Source: UBA1151 sp963579925
GTDB taxonomy: Bacteria; Chloroflexota; Dehalococcoidia; Lucifugimonadales; Lucifugimonadaceae
DNA length: 21,502 nucleotides
Direction of reading: 5' to 3'
Assembly: GCA_963579925.1 (NCBI GenBank)
Contig: CAUZJA010000020.1
Span: 1-21,502 of the forward strand
The translations under genes were made by a program, and so were the position numbers. Under the pieces are notes generated by a model, which was not told the DNA's origin, did no database searches, and saw nothing but the letters and a program-made list of their open reading frames with translations. This document shows positions 1 to 6,783 of the stretch, in pieces. Each line of letters begins with the position of its first letter. The first letter of the stretch is position 1.

Positions 1-31
1 CTCTTTGTACCTATGTATGACTAGGCGTTGT

Positions 32-427
32 TTAGCGCTTGGTGTACTGAGGCGCCTTTCGGGCACGCTTGAGGCCGTACTTCTTGCTTTCCTTGACCCT
101 GGAGTCCCGGGTTAGAAGACCGGCGGACTTGAGGGTGGGGCGCAGATCTGGGTCCATGATGAGCAACGCACGGGCGATGCCAAGTGCGACAGCGCCGGAC
201 CAGCCGTTGATTCCGCCACCCTTTGCGGTTGCGACAATCTGAACGGTGCCTTCCACGCCAGCTGTTTTCAGCGGGCCTTCTGCTTCTGCCATTGAGGAGA
301 CAGTTGTGAAGACTTCTTCAACGGGCTTGCCATTGATGGTCATTCCACCGTTGCCCGGGTAAACCCGAACTTTTGCAACGGCGCTCTTGCGTCGACCCAA
401 ACCGTAGTAGTACTGCTGATCAGTCAA
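32..427 (-). CDS. rpsI: 30S ribosomal protein S9
   Basis: S9 is a 30S head protein whose basic C-terminal tail reaches the P-site tRNA anticodon. The 131 residues include YYYGLGRRKSAVAKVRVYPGNG, ATAKGGGINGWSGAVALGIARAL, and the basic end RVKESKKYGLKRARKAPQYTKR, which finishes in the typical KR. The start is TTG immediately after the rplM stop, with GGAG 8 nt upstream. It is the last gene in the window. The remaining 31 nt hold no visible terminator, so the operon may continue. Confidence 0.97.
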   Translation of the reverse strand: MTDQQYYYGLGRRKSAVAKVRVYPGNGGMTINGKPVEEVFTTVSSMAEAEGPLKTAGVEGTVQIVATAKGGGINGWSGAVALGIARALLIMDPDLRPTLKSAGLLTRDSRVKESKKYGLKRARKAPQYTKR

Positions 428-877
428 TTAAGCGTCTCCAGACGCGCTAGATGCGTTCATTTGTGCTTCGTGTGGGTGTTCTGCGCCTGCGTAGACCTTC
501 AGACGTCCCAACATCTTTCGACCAAGCTTGGTGCGGGGAAGCATTCCCTTTACAGCCTGGGTGATGATGCGGTCCGGGTGCTGAGCCTGCATGCGCTCGT
601 AAGGAATCACCTTCCGGTTGCCAGGGTACTGGCTGTGCCGGATGTATTCCTTCTGCTCTGCCTTCTTGCCGGTGATCTTGATCTTCTCTGCGTTGATGAC
701 TATAACGAAGTCACCTGAGAGGAGATGCGGCACGTAGCTGGGCTTGTCTTTGCCCATGAGCTTCATGGAAATCTGTGTGGCCAGCCGGCCCAGAATCTTG
801 TCGTCTGCGTCGACGACCTGCCAGCCAGCTTCCATGTCAGAAGCGCTGGGATTATATGGTTTTAGTTTGACGACCAT
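428..877 (-). CDS. rplM: 50S ribosomal protein L13
   Basis: L13 is an early 50S assembly protein. The 149 residues include WQVVDADDKILGRLATQI, GDFVIVINAEKIKITGKK, and AVKGMLPRTKLGRKMLGRLKVYAGAEHPHEAQ in family order. It starts with ATG after a 27-nt A-rich gap with no Shine-Dalgarno but several CTGAA-like repeats. The stop is followed directly by the TTG of rpsI, so the usual rplM-rpsI pair is coupled. Confidence 0.97.
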   Translation of the reverse strand: MVVKLKPYNPSASDMEAGWQVVDADDKILGRLATQISMKLMGKDKPSYVPHLLSGDFVIVINAEKIKITGKKAEQKEYIRHSQYPGNRKVIPYERMQAQHPDRIITQAVKGMLPRTKLGRKMLGRLKVYAGAEHPHEAQMNASSASGDA

Positions 878-904
878 GTTCAGCTTTCAGTTTTCGATTT
901 TCAG

Positions 905-1669
905 CTAGGCCGGCAGTGCGCCGGGGCCGGTTTCTGGGTAGTTGATCCGGGTGAGACAAAGGCCACGTGCTGCCATTAGCACGGTGCCTGCGCCTTTCCG
1001 GGGGTGCTCAAGGAGCTCTACGAAATCTTGCTCTGTCATTTTGGCTTTGCCAAGCTCAACCAGTGTGCCGACCATGCGGCGAATCTGCTGGTGGAGATAT
1101 GCGTTGGCCTTGAACCAGATCTTGACTGAATCACCGTCGCGCGTCACGTCGGTATCCAACATTCGGCGAATGGTTGGTGCTTCAGGTAGGACGGATGGTC
1201 CGGCGAAGGATGCGAAGTCACGCGCACCTTCCAGCATTTTGGCTGACTGACTCATCACGGCCTCATCGAGGTGGTTGTAAACGGTGGCCGAACTCCGGCG
1301 AGTGAGCGGGTGCTCAGTCTTGGAGTTGTTGATGGTGTAGGTGTACTCCCTGGAGACGGCATCGCCACGCGGGTAGAACTCCGCATCAACGTGATGCGAA
1401 CTGGCCACCGCAACATCGTGCGGTAGGTGTGAGTTCAATGCGTTAGTCACTGTTTGCATGTCCAGGTAGGTTGAAACATCGAATGCAGCTACTTGATCTA
1501 CGGCGTGGACCCCGGAGTCCGTTCGGCTTGCCATGTAAGGCCTGATCGGCTGTTGAAACAGCTTGTGCAGCGCATTTTCAAGTGCTGACTGCACCGTTCG
1601 ATCTTCGGCCTGCAATTGGGAACCCCGGAAGTCTGTACCGTCGTATTCAAGTCGCAGTGCGATCCGCAT
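905..1669 (-). CDS. truA: tRNA pseudouridine(38-40) synthase TruA
   Basis: TruA isomerises uridines 38-40 in the anticodon stem of many tRNAs. The 254 residues have LEYDGTDFRGSQLQ at the N-terminus and the catalytic motif SRTDSGVHAVDQVAAF with Asp51. Further conserved segments are SREYTYTINN, RDFASFAG and the HQQIRRMVGTLVELGKAKM block. It starts with ATG. It sits between rplQ and rplM, the common arrangement. Any ECF-transporter genes that often lie here are absent. Confidence 0.96.
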   Translation of the reverse strand: MRIALRLEYDGTDFRGSQLQAEDRTVQSALENALHKLFQQPIRPYMASRTDSGVHAVDQVAAFDVSTYLDMQTVTNALNSHLPHDVAVASSHHVDAEFYPRGDAVSREYTYTINNSKTEHPLTRRSSATVYNHLDEAVMSQSAKMLEGARDFASFAGPSVLPEAPTIRRMLDTDVTRDGDSVKIWFKANAYLHQQIRRMVGTLVELGKAKMTEQDFVELLEHPRKGAGTVLMAARGLCLTRINYPETGPGALPA

Positions 1670-1701
1670 CGGTGTAGCGACGCGGTTTGCTTCGATATCG
1701 C

Positions 1702-2055
1702 TTATTCCACCAGCTCCAGAATCGCCATCTCAGCGCCATCGCCTTTGCGCGGGCCAAGTTTTATCGTTCGTGTGTAACCGCCGGGTCGGTCTCTGTACTT
1801 CTCACCGAGCTCTTCAAAGACCTCATCCACCAGCTTCTTGTCCAGCATGAGGTTGTATGCCCTGCGGCGAGCGTGGAGTGATCCATCTTTCGCCAGGGTG
1901 ATGACCTTCTCAGCAAAACCGCGGACCTCTTTCGCCTTTGGAAGCGTAGTGGTCACTTTGCGGTGGCGAATAAGGTCTGTTGTCAGACCTTTGAACATCG
2001 CCATTCTTGAGTTCGATGGACGGTCGAATTTTCGACCGGATATTTTATGCCTCAT
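1702..2055 (-). CDS. rplQ: 50S ribosomal protein L17
   Basis: L17 lies on the solvent side of the 50S subunit near the tunnel exit. The 117 residues begin MRHKISGRKFDRPSNSRMAM and contain LIRHRKVTTTLPKAKEVR and DRPGGYTRTIKLGPRKGDGA, all typical. It starts within the rpoA stop, so translation is coupled. It is followed by truA after 32 nt. Confidence 0.98.
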   Translation of the reverse strand: MRHKISGRKFDRPSNSRMAMFKGLTTDLIRHRKVTTTLPKAKEVRGFAEKVITLAKDGSLHARRRAYNLMLDKKLVDEVFEELGEKYRDRPGGYTRTIKLGPRKGDGAEMAILELVE

Positions 2056-3155
2056 TATGCCTGCGTCTCATCCGGGGTTGCTTCGGCTATTGTCTCTTCG
2101 GCTGGAGTATCGTCAGTGGAGTCTTCGGCGGCGGCACCCTCTTCTCCTTCAGCAGCTTCATCAGATGACTCTTCGCTCTTGAGGAAGCCTTCTTCGCCAA
2201 GCTTGTCGTAAAGCTCATCAAGTGATTTCTGACCGAAGTTACGAATCTTCAGAAGATCACGCTTCGGCATCTGCAGGACTTCGCCAATCCTGTTGATTCC
2301 GGCGCGCTTGAGGCAATTCAGTGTTCGTGCTGAGAGGCCAAGCTCCTCCACCGGGGTGTTGAACGGGCCAGCGTCCAGCTCATCGTGGTCGATGAACTCT
2401 TGTTCCGTGCCACCCTTCTCCAGGTAGGAGAAGAGGTAGAACCGCTCCATTAGGCCTGCTGCGGCCGATCGAACGGCATCCAGAGGAGATACGGTTTGGT
2501 CTGTCCAAACTTCCAGCACCAGTCGCTCTAGCTCCGTCATCTGGCCCACACGTGTGGCCTCAATGCGGTAGTTGGCTTTCCTGATTGGGCTATAGATGGC
2601 GTCCACGGGAAGCACGCCAATTGGCAGACCTGCATCGTGGGTTGCTGGCGCGTAGCCAACACCCTGCTCAACGTTCAACTCAATGGACAGTTTTGCCTCA
2701 TTGGAGTCCAGCGTTGCCAGGTGCAGTTCCGGGTTGACAATTTCAAAGTCAGATGACGTCATGATGTCACCGGCTCGGACTTCGCCCTCACCTTCTACTT
2801 CAAGACGCAGTCTGCCGGGTCGGTCCGCAAGAGAGCGGAGTCGAACCTGCTTTACGTTCATGAGCAACTCTCCCACTTCCTCTTTTACGTGAGGCAGGGT
2901 TGAGTACTCGTGAAGAGCATTGTCAATTCGCACCCATGTGATGGCGGTACCACCAAGGGAGCTGAGGAGGCTTCGGCGCAGGGCGTTCCCAAGCGTCGTG
3001 CCAAGGCCGCGCTCCAGCGGCTCGGCCACAAAACGGCCGTAGGACTCAGTTGATTCTGCAACTGAGATAGAGAGCTTTGGAATCACCGGGGCTTCAGGAG
3101 GGAGTTCCTCCATGGTTGGTGCCCCGTAAAGGTTTTCCAGGTTATTTTCCAGCAT
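2055..3155 (-). CDS. rpoA: DNA-directed RNA polymerase alpha subunit with acidic C-terminal tail
   Basis: Alpha dimerises to nucleate RNA polymerase assembly, and its C-terminal domain binds UP elements and activators. The N-terminal domain has YGRFVAEPLERGLGTTLGNALRRSLLSSL, split here by position 41-70. The alpha-CTD has GLSARTLNCLKRAGINRIGEVLQM and LLKIRNFGQKSLDEL in its usual place. Alpha is usually about 310-330 residues; this one has 366 because residues 327-366 form a tail with 16 acidic and no basic residues. The stop overlaps the rplQ ATG (TAATG). Confidence 0.97.
   Translation of the reverse strand: MLENNLENLYGAPTMEELPPEAPVIPKLSISVAESTESYGRFVAEPLERGLGTTLGNALRRSLLSSLGGTAITWVRIDNALHEYSTLPHVKEEVGELLMNVKQVRLRSLADRPGRLRLEVEGEGEVRAGDIMTSSDFEIVNPELHLATLDSNEAKLSIELNVEQGVGYAPATHDAGLPIGVLPVDAIYSPIRKANYRIEATRVGQMTELERLVLEVWTDQTVSPLDAVRSAAAGLMERFYLFSYLEKGGTEQEFIDHDELDAGPFNTPVEELGLSARTLNCLKRAGINRIGEVLQMPKRDLLKIRNFGQKSLDELYDKLGEEGFLKSEESSDEAAEGEEGAAAEDSTDDTPAEETIAEATPDETQA
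2058..2177 (-). other. acidic tail of RNA polymerase alpha
   Basis: This stretch encodes RpoA residues 327-366, directly after the DNA-binding alpha-CTD. I count 16 Asp/Glu and no Lys or Arg in 40 residues. An acidic tail beside a DNA-binding domain could compete with DNA for it or bind basic partners. The tail itself is seen; any role is inferred. Confidence 0.85.
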
Positions 3156-3176
3156 GAGACGGGCTCGCTTATCTCG

Positions 3177-3812
3177 CTATCTGCGTGAGTAGAACTCCAC
3201 GATCATTCGTGTGTCTATTGCAGAGTCGATTTCGGTTGGTTCTGGCAATGTAGTTACGGTGCCTGCAACGGTGCCGCCATCTACGGTCAACCACGTTGGG
3301 GTTGGCCGCTTGCCGAGGGAGTCTGAGACGATCTTAAAGATTTCGGTCTTGCGAGATTGCTCTCTCCAGGCGACCACATCTCCCTGCTTGATCTGGATGG
3401 ATGGGATGCTCGCCTTGCGACCGTTCACTGTGATGTGACCGTGGTTGACCAGCTGACGTGCCTGGTTTCGTGAGTCTGCAAAACCCATGCGGTAGACAGC
3501 GTTGTCTAGCCTGCGCTCCAGGATCTGAAGCAGACTGTCACCAGTCACACCGCTCATGCGGTTTGCGCGCTCAATGTAATTTTTGAACTGACGTTCCAGA
3601 ACGCCGTACATCTGGCGAGCTTTCTGTTTTTCAGCCAACTGAGTTCCGTACTCAGTGATTCGGCGGCGCATCATCTGCGTTGCCTGCTGGCCGGGGGGGC
3701 CTCGGTGCTTTTCAATTGCGCAACGAGGTGTGTAGCAACGCTCTCCCTTAAGAAAGAGTTTGTTGCCGTTGCGTCGGCATTGCCGACATACGGGTCCGGT
3801 GTAACGAGCCAT
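3177..3812 (-). CDS. rpsD: 30S ribosomal protein S4, zinc-binding (C+) form
   Basis: S4 initiates 30S body assembly and forms part of the mRNA entry channel. The 211 residues have four N-terminal cysteines, C9, C12, C26 and C31 (VCRQC, ERCYTPRC), the zinc-binding C+ form. The S4 RNA-binding domain follows with RLDNAVYRMGFADSRNQARQLVNHGHITVNG in family order. It starts with ATG (MARYTGP). It is preceded by a structured 123-nt gap and followed by rpoA after 21 nt, as in the alpha operon. Confidence 0.97.
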   Translation of the reverse strand: MARYTGPVCRQCRRNGNKLFLKGERCYTPRCAIEKHRGPPGQQATQMMRRRITEYGTQLAEKQKARQMYGVLERQFKNYIERANRMSGVTGDSLLQILERRLDNAVYRMGFADSRNQARQLVNHGHITVNGRKASIPSIQIKQGDVVAWREQSRKTEIFKIVSDSLGKRPTPTWLTVDGGTVAGTVTTLPEPTEIDSAIDTRMIVEFYSRR

Positions 3813-3834
3813 GCTTGCTATCTAATTCCTCTGT

Positions 3835-3903
3835 GGGTACCCCTGAGCGCTCAAATAATGAGTCGAACAACTCAGGTCCGCCGCACCCCAATTCGTGGGC
3901 GTG
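3835..3903 (-). promoter_or_regulatory. cluster of inverted repeats in the rpsK-rpsD gap
   Basis: The 123-nt gap (3813-3935) holds GGGTACCC (3835-3842), the perfect 10-bp palindrome TGAGCGCTCA (3844-3853), TGAGT/ACTCA (3859-3863 and 3870-3874), and a hairpin CACCCCA/TGGG-C-GTG (3884-3890 and 3896-3903, one bulged base). CTGAG at 3843-3847 can also pair with CTCAG at 3871-3875, so mutually exclusive folds are possible. It sits directly before rpsD, and S4 is a known mRNA-binding autoregulator. The function is inferred. Confidence 0.35.
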
Positions 3904-3935
3904 TGACGAGAACTTGCTATGAATGGAGACCGGCG

Positions 3936-4322
3936 CTAGGTGCGCTTCTCCTTTGGGGGTCGACAACCGTTGTGCGGAGTCGGGGTGGTGTCTCGAATCA
4001 CCGTGACGCGAAGACCTGCTCCCTGGAGCGCTCTAACAGCTGCTTCACGACCCGCGCCGGGACCCTTGACGAAGACCTCTACGGTCTTCATTCCTTGATC
4101 CATTGCTGATCTTGCTGCCTGTTCACTTGCGCGCTGGGCGGCGTATGCAGTTCCTTTTCGGGAACCCTTGAACCCAACCGTTCCGCCGCTGCCCCATGAG
4201 ATCACATCGCCGTTAGGGTCTGTGAGGGTAACCACGGTGTTGTTGAATGTCGCGTGAACGTACACCCGTCCCTGTGGAACGAATTTGCGTTCTCGTCTTC
4301 TCGTCCTGGCTCTTCTTGCCAT
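3936..4322 (-). CDS. rpsK: 30S ribosomal protein S11
   Basis: S11 forms the 30S platform near the E site and the mRNA exit. The 128 residues contain GRVYVHATFNNTVVTLTDPNG, SRKGTAYAAQRASEQAA and the C-terminal RDTTPTPHNGCRPPKEKR. The Asn-Gly there is the site that forms isoaspartate in E. coli. It starts at ATG with AGAGGAG close upstream. Unusually roomy gaps (109 and 123 nt) separate it from rpsM and rpsD in this compact cluster. Confidence 0.97.
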   Translation of the reverse strand: MARRARTRRRERKFVPQGRVYVHATFNNTVVTLTDPNGDVISWGSGGTVGFKGSRKGTAYAAQRASEQAARSAMDQGMKTVEVFVKGPGAGREAAVRALQGAGLRVTVIRDTTPTPHNGCRPPKEKRT

Positions 4323-4377
4323 CCGTCTCCTCTAGGTCGTCTTGTGCCCCGCAAGCAAGGAATGGGGGGTGCTCTGA

Positions 4378-4413
4378 GGCGACAGTTCTGCCAGCCGCAG
4401 CATCACTGTCTCC
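4378..4413 (-). promoter_or_regulatory. inverted repeat in the rpsM-rpsK gap
   Basis: A stem can form from GACAGT (4381-4386) and ACTGTC (4405-4410), with an inner CTGC/GCAG pairing (4388-4391 and 4397-4400). GG/CC pairs (4378-4379 with 4412-4413) extend it outside a single mismatch. It lies in the 109-nt gap after rpsM, upstream of the AGAGGAG Shine-Dalgarno of rpsK. It might be a ribosomal-protein-binding or RNA-processing site. There is no U-run, so it is not a terminator. Confidence 0.35.
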
Positions 4414-4431
4414 AAACACAAAAGACTGACT

Positions 4432-4812
4432 TTACTTAGTAACTTTCTTCTTGTTTGCGATAGCCCTGCGGCCACCACGCTTTGTGCGGGCATTGGTCTT
4501 GGTCCGCTGGCCCCTTACGGGCAGGCCACGGCGATGCCGCATGCCACGGTAGGTACCAATGTCCACCAGTCGGCGAATGTTCATCTGAGTCTCTCGCCGG
4601 AGATCACCTTCAATTACGTATTCGCCGCGCTCAACAACAGCACGGATTCTTGCGATCTCATCTTCGTTCAGATCCCGAACCTTGGGGTCGCCTTCGATTC
4701 CCGCGGACTCCACAACCTTGGTTGCTCTGCTCTCGCCCACTCCGTAGATGGAGCGAAGAGCGACGTGAAGCCGCTTGTTGTCCGGAACGTTTACGCCGGC
4801 GATAAGTGCCAT
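4432..4812 (-). CDS. rpsM: 30S ribosomal protein S13
   Basis: S13 forms the top of the 30S head and contacts the 50S subunit and P-site tRNA. The 126 residues include IAGVNVPDNKRLHVALRSIYG, the helix-two-turn-helix region, and the basic tail GTYRGMRHRRGLPVRGQRTKTNARTKRG, cut here in its usual blocks. The ATG follows rpmJ by 9 nt. It is followed by a 109-nt gap to rpsK that carries an inverted repeat. Confidence 0.97.
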   Translation of the reverse strand: MALIAGVNVPDNKRLHVALRSIYGVGESRATKVVESAGIEGDPKVRDLNEDEIARIRAVVERGEYVIEGDLRRETQMNIRRLVDIGTYRGMRHRRGLPVRGQRTKTNARTKRGGRRAIANKKKVTK

Positions 4813-4821
4813 ATTCGCGTC

Positions 4822-4935
4822 CTAACCCTGTCGCTGCTTGTGCTTTTTGACTTCGCAGATAACGCGCAATACGCCACGACGGCGAATGATCTTGCACTTG
4901 GCACAGCGAGGTCCTATTGATGTACGAACTTTCAT
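4822..4935 (-). CDS. rpmJ: 50S ribosomal protein L36, zinc-binding form
   Basis: L36 is the smallest 50S protein. Translating the minus strand from ATG 4935 gives 37 residues beginning MKVRTSIGPRCAKC and ending EVKKHKQRQG. The zinc ligands C11, C14, C27 and H32 are all present. It fills the space between infA (18 nt upstream) and rpsM (9 nt downstream), its standard place. Length and motif leave little doubt. Confidence 0.95.
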   Translation of the reverse strand: MKVRTSIGPRCAKCKIIRRRGVLRVICEVKKHKQRQG

Positions 4936-4953
4936 AGTGTTATCCGATGCCCG

Positions 4954-5172
4954 CTACTTGAACCGATAGGTGATGCGACCTCTTGAGAGGTCGTAAGGAG
5001 ATAGCTCCACCAAGACTTTGTCGCCCGGCAGAATTCGGATGAAGTTCATTCTAATTTTGCCCGATGCATGGGCCAGGACTTCATGTCCTGTAGGTAGCTC
5101 CACCCGGAACGTCACGTTAGGCAGCGCCTCTGTGACGGTCCCTTCCAGTTCAATCGCTTCTTTCTTCGGCAA
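4954..5172 (-). CDS. infA: translation initiation factor IF-1
   Basis: IF-1 binds the 30S A site during initiation. The 72-residue OB-fold protein is exactly the family length, with LEGTVTEALPNVTFRVEL, VLAHASGKIRMNFIRILPGDKV and SPYDLSRGRITYRFK as separate recognisable blocks. The start is TTG; homology begins there (MPKKEAIELEG). An AGAGGG lies very close to it and a GGAAGGA further up, so the ribosome-binding site spacing is not ideal. The map-infA-rpmJ-rpsM order is the common one. Confidence 0.96.
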   Translation of the reverse strand: MPKKEAIELEGTVTEALPNVTFRVELPTGHEVLAHASGKIRMNFIRILPGDKVLVELSPYDLSRGRITYRFK

Positions 5173-5227
5173 ACCCTCTGTTATTCCTTCCGGTTCTAAG
5201 CCAGCCCTTTAACTCAGGCCAACTGGC

Positions 5228-6022
5228 TCAAAAGCCCAGTGTCGTCAATATTTCTGGACCTGACTCTGTGATAGCGATTGTGTGCTCAAAGTGAGCAGAC
5301 AACTCGCCGTCTTCAGTGACAACAGTCCATTCATCATCCAGTACCACCGTGTCATATCCACCAATGTTCACCATCGGCTCAATTGCGATGGTCATTCCAG
5401 GCTTGAGGACTATGCCCCTTCCTCCCTGACGGAAGTTTGGTACCTGAGGTGGCTCATGGAGTCTGCGACCAATTCCGTGGCCGGTGTACTCACGAACTAA
5501 CTCAAAACCAAGTGGTAGAACGTAATCCTCAATGGCGGCGCCAATGTCACCTATTCGGTTCCCCGGTTGTGCCGCCTCAATTCCTATTTCCAAAGATCGC
5601 CTGGTCACATCGACCAGCGCCTTTGTTATTTCATTCCCTTCCCCGGCTATCAGCGATACCGCTGCGTCACCGTGAAAGCCGTCGACTATAGCACCGACAT
5701 CCAACTTAACCAGATCCCCATCTTCGATCACCCGTTTGCCAGGAATGCCATGCACAATCTCCTCATTGAGAGAAGTACAAATCACTCCCGGATACGGCGT
5801 CATGCCCGGCACCGGCTGATAGTAGAGAAAGGACGGCTGAGCGCCGCAATCTTTCAATACTCCACGCGCGACCCGATCAAGATCACCTGTGGTGATGCCG
5901 GGGCAAGTTGCTTCACGCAACGCCTCATGCATCTTTGCAACCACCAATCCGGCCTTGCGCATAGCGTCAAGCTCGCGCGCCGATTTGATAGTTGCGCCTG
6001 GAGAACGTGCTGCTTGAAACAT
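5228..6022 (-). CDS. map: methionine aminopeptidase, type I
   Basis: MetAP removes the initiator methionine from nascent proteins at the tunnel exit. I use ATG 6022 as the start; the codon before it is TTG, which could add one residue. No strong Shine-Dalgarno is visible. The five metal ligands can be placed (numbering from that TTG): D109 in VKLDVGA, D120 in GFHGDAA, H183 in GHGIGRRLHEPP, E216 in IAIEPM and E247 in AHFEHT. The catalytic histidine is in VHGIPG. The 264 residues have no zinc-finger N-terminal extension, so this is the short bacterial form. Confidence 0.97.
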   Translation of the reverse strand: MFQAARSPGATIKSARELDAMRKAGLVVAKMHEALREATCPGITTGDLDRVARGVLKDCGAQPSFLYYQPVPGMTPYPGVICTSLNEEIVHGIPGKRVIEDGDLVKLDVGAIVDGFHGDAAVSLIAGEGNEITKALVDVTRRSLEIGIEAAQPGNRIGDIGAAIEDYVLPLGFELVREYTGHGIGRRLHEPPQVPNFRQGGRGIVLKPGMTIAIEPMVNIGGYDTVVLDDEWTVVTEDGELSAHFEHTIAITESGPEILTTLGF

Positions 6023-6064
6023 CAAAACCCGCGATAAGTCGGTCCCAAGACGGGACAGCTATTG

Positions 6065-6070
6065 ATTATA
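6065..6070 (-). promoter_or_regulatory. candidate -10 box upstream of map
   Basis: The minus strand reads TATAAT, a perfect sigma70-type -10 hexamer, in the 77-nt gap between adk and map. I see no good -35 box: the best match about 17 nt upstream scores only two of six. A short hairpin (GTCCC at 6042-6046 and GGGAC at 6052-6056) lies between it and the map start. It might be an internal promoter for map-infA and genes downstream. This is sequence resemblance only. Confidence 0.3.
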
Positions 6071-6099
6071 GACGAACGTACGCGCATCTTGCACTAGTC

Positions 6100-6744
6100 T
6101 CAGGAGGAAATAGCGCTAACCAGCGCTGTGAAGACGTCATCGGGACTGCCCGCACCGTCAATTGGAAGCAGCTTTTGTCTACCACGATAGTAGTCAAGCA
6201 CAGGAGCTGTTTGCTTATCGAAGACCTGGAGTCGGTTCTTCACCGCTTCTGGCTGGTCATCATCGCGCTGATCCAGGCCGCCGCCGCATTTGTCGCAAAC
6301 ACCTAGGGTAGCCGGAGGAGAGAACGTCAAGTGATATGGAGTCTTACAATCTTTGCAAGTAGCCCTGCCAGCAAGGCGTTCGATAAGGGCATCCCGGTCA
6401 ACGTCGATGGAGATCGCAAGATCGATTGAGCCGCCGGAGTTGTACAACGCTTCGTCCAATGCAACCGCCTGTGCGACAGTGCGCGGGAAGCCGTCAAGAA
6501 TGATGCCTTCGCTCGCGTCGTCAGCCTGAAGCCTTGAAACGATCATGCCGATCATTACATCGTCCGGCACAAGGTCACCTGCATCCATGAACGTCTTGGC
6601 CTTGAGGCCAAGGTCGGATGATACTGCCACTTCAGCACGCAGCATGTCTCCCGTTGAGACGTGCGGTGCTGAGAGATGCTCTGACAGGCGTGGTGCCTGG
6701 GTCCCTTTACCCGCGCCGGGCGGACCCATAAGTACGATCCTCAA
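6100..6744 (-). CDS. adk: adenylate kinase, zinc-type LID
   Basis: Adenylate kinase interconverts ATP plus AMP and two ADP in the cytoplasm. The start is TTG with GGAG 6 nt upstream, so homology starts at residue 1 (MRIVLMGPPGAGKGTQ, the P-loop). The NMP-binding motif TGDMLRAEV and DGFPRT follow. The LID carries four cysteines, C130, C133, C150 and C153 (CKDC and CDKC), the zinc-binding form seen in many Gram-positive and thermophilic bacteria. Total length 214 is standard. It follows secY by 39 nt, the usual secY-adk-map order. Confidence 0.97.
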   Translation of the reverse strand: MRIVLMGPPGAGKGTQAPRLSEHLSAPHVSTGDMLRAEVAVSSDLGLKAKTFMDAGDLVPDDVMIGMIVSRLQADDASEGIILDGFPRTVAQAVALDEALYNSGGSIDLAISIDVDRDALIERLAGRATCKDCKTPYHLTFSPPATLGVCDKCGGGLDQRDDDQPEAVKNRLQVFDKQTAPVLDYYRGRQKLLPIDGAGSPDDVFTALVSAISS

Positions 6745-6783
6745 ACTGTAGCTCCGTTATCCGTGCAGAACCTGGATCAGGCT

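Noticed and set aside
5567..6037. 156-codon plus-strand open frame opposite map
   Set aside because: It is fully antisense to the conserved methionine aminopeptidase core, and no family resemblance is visible.
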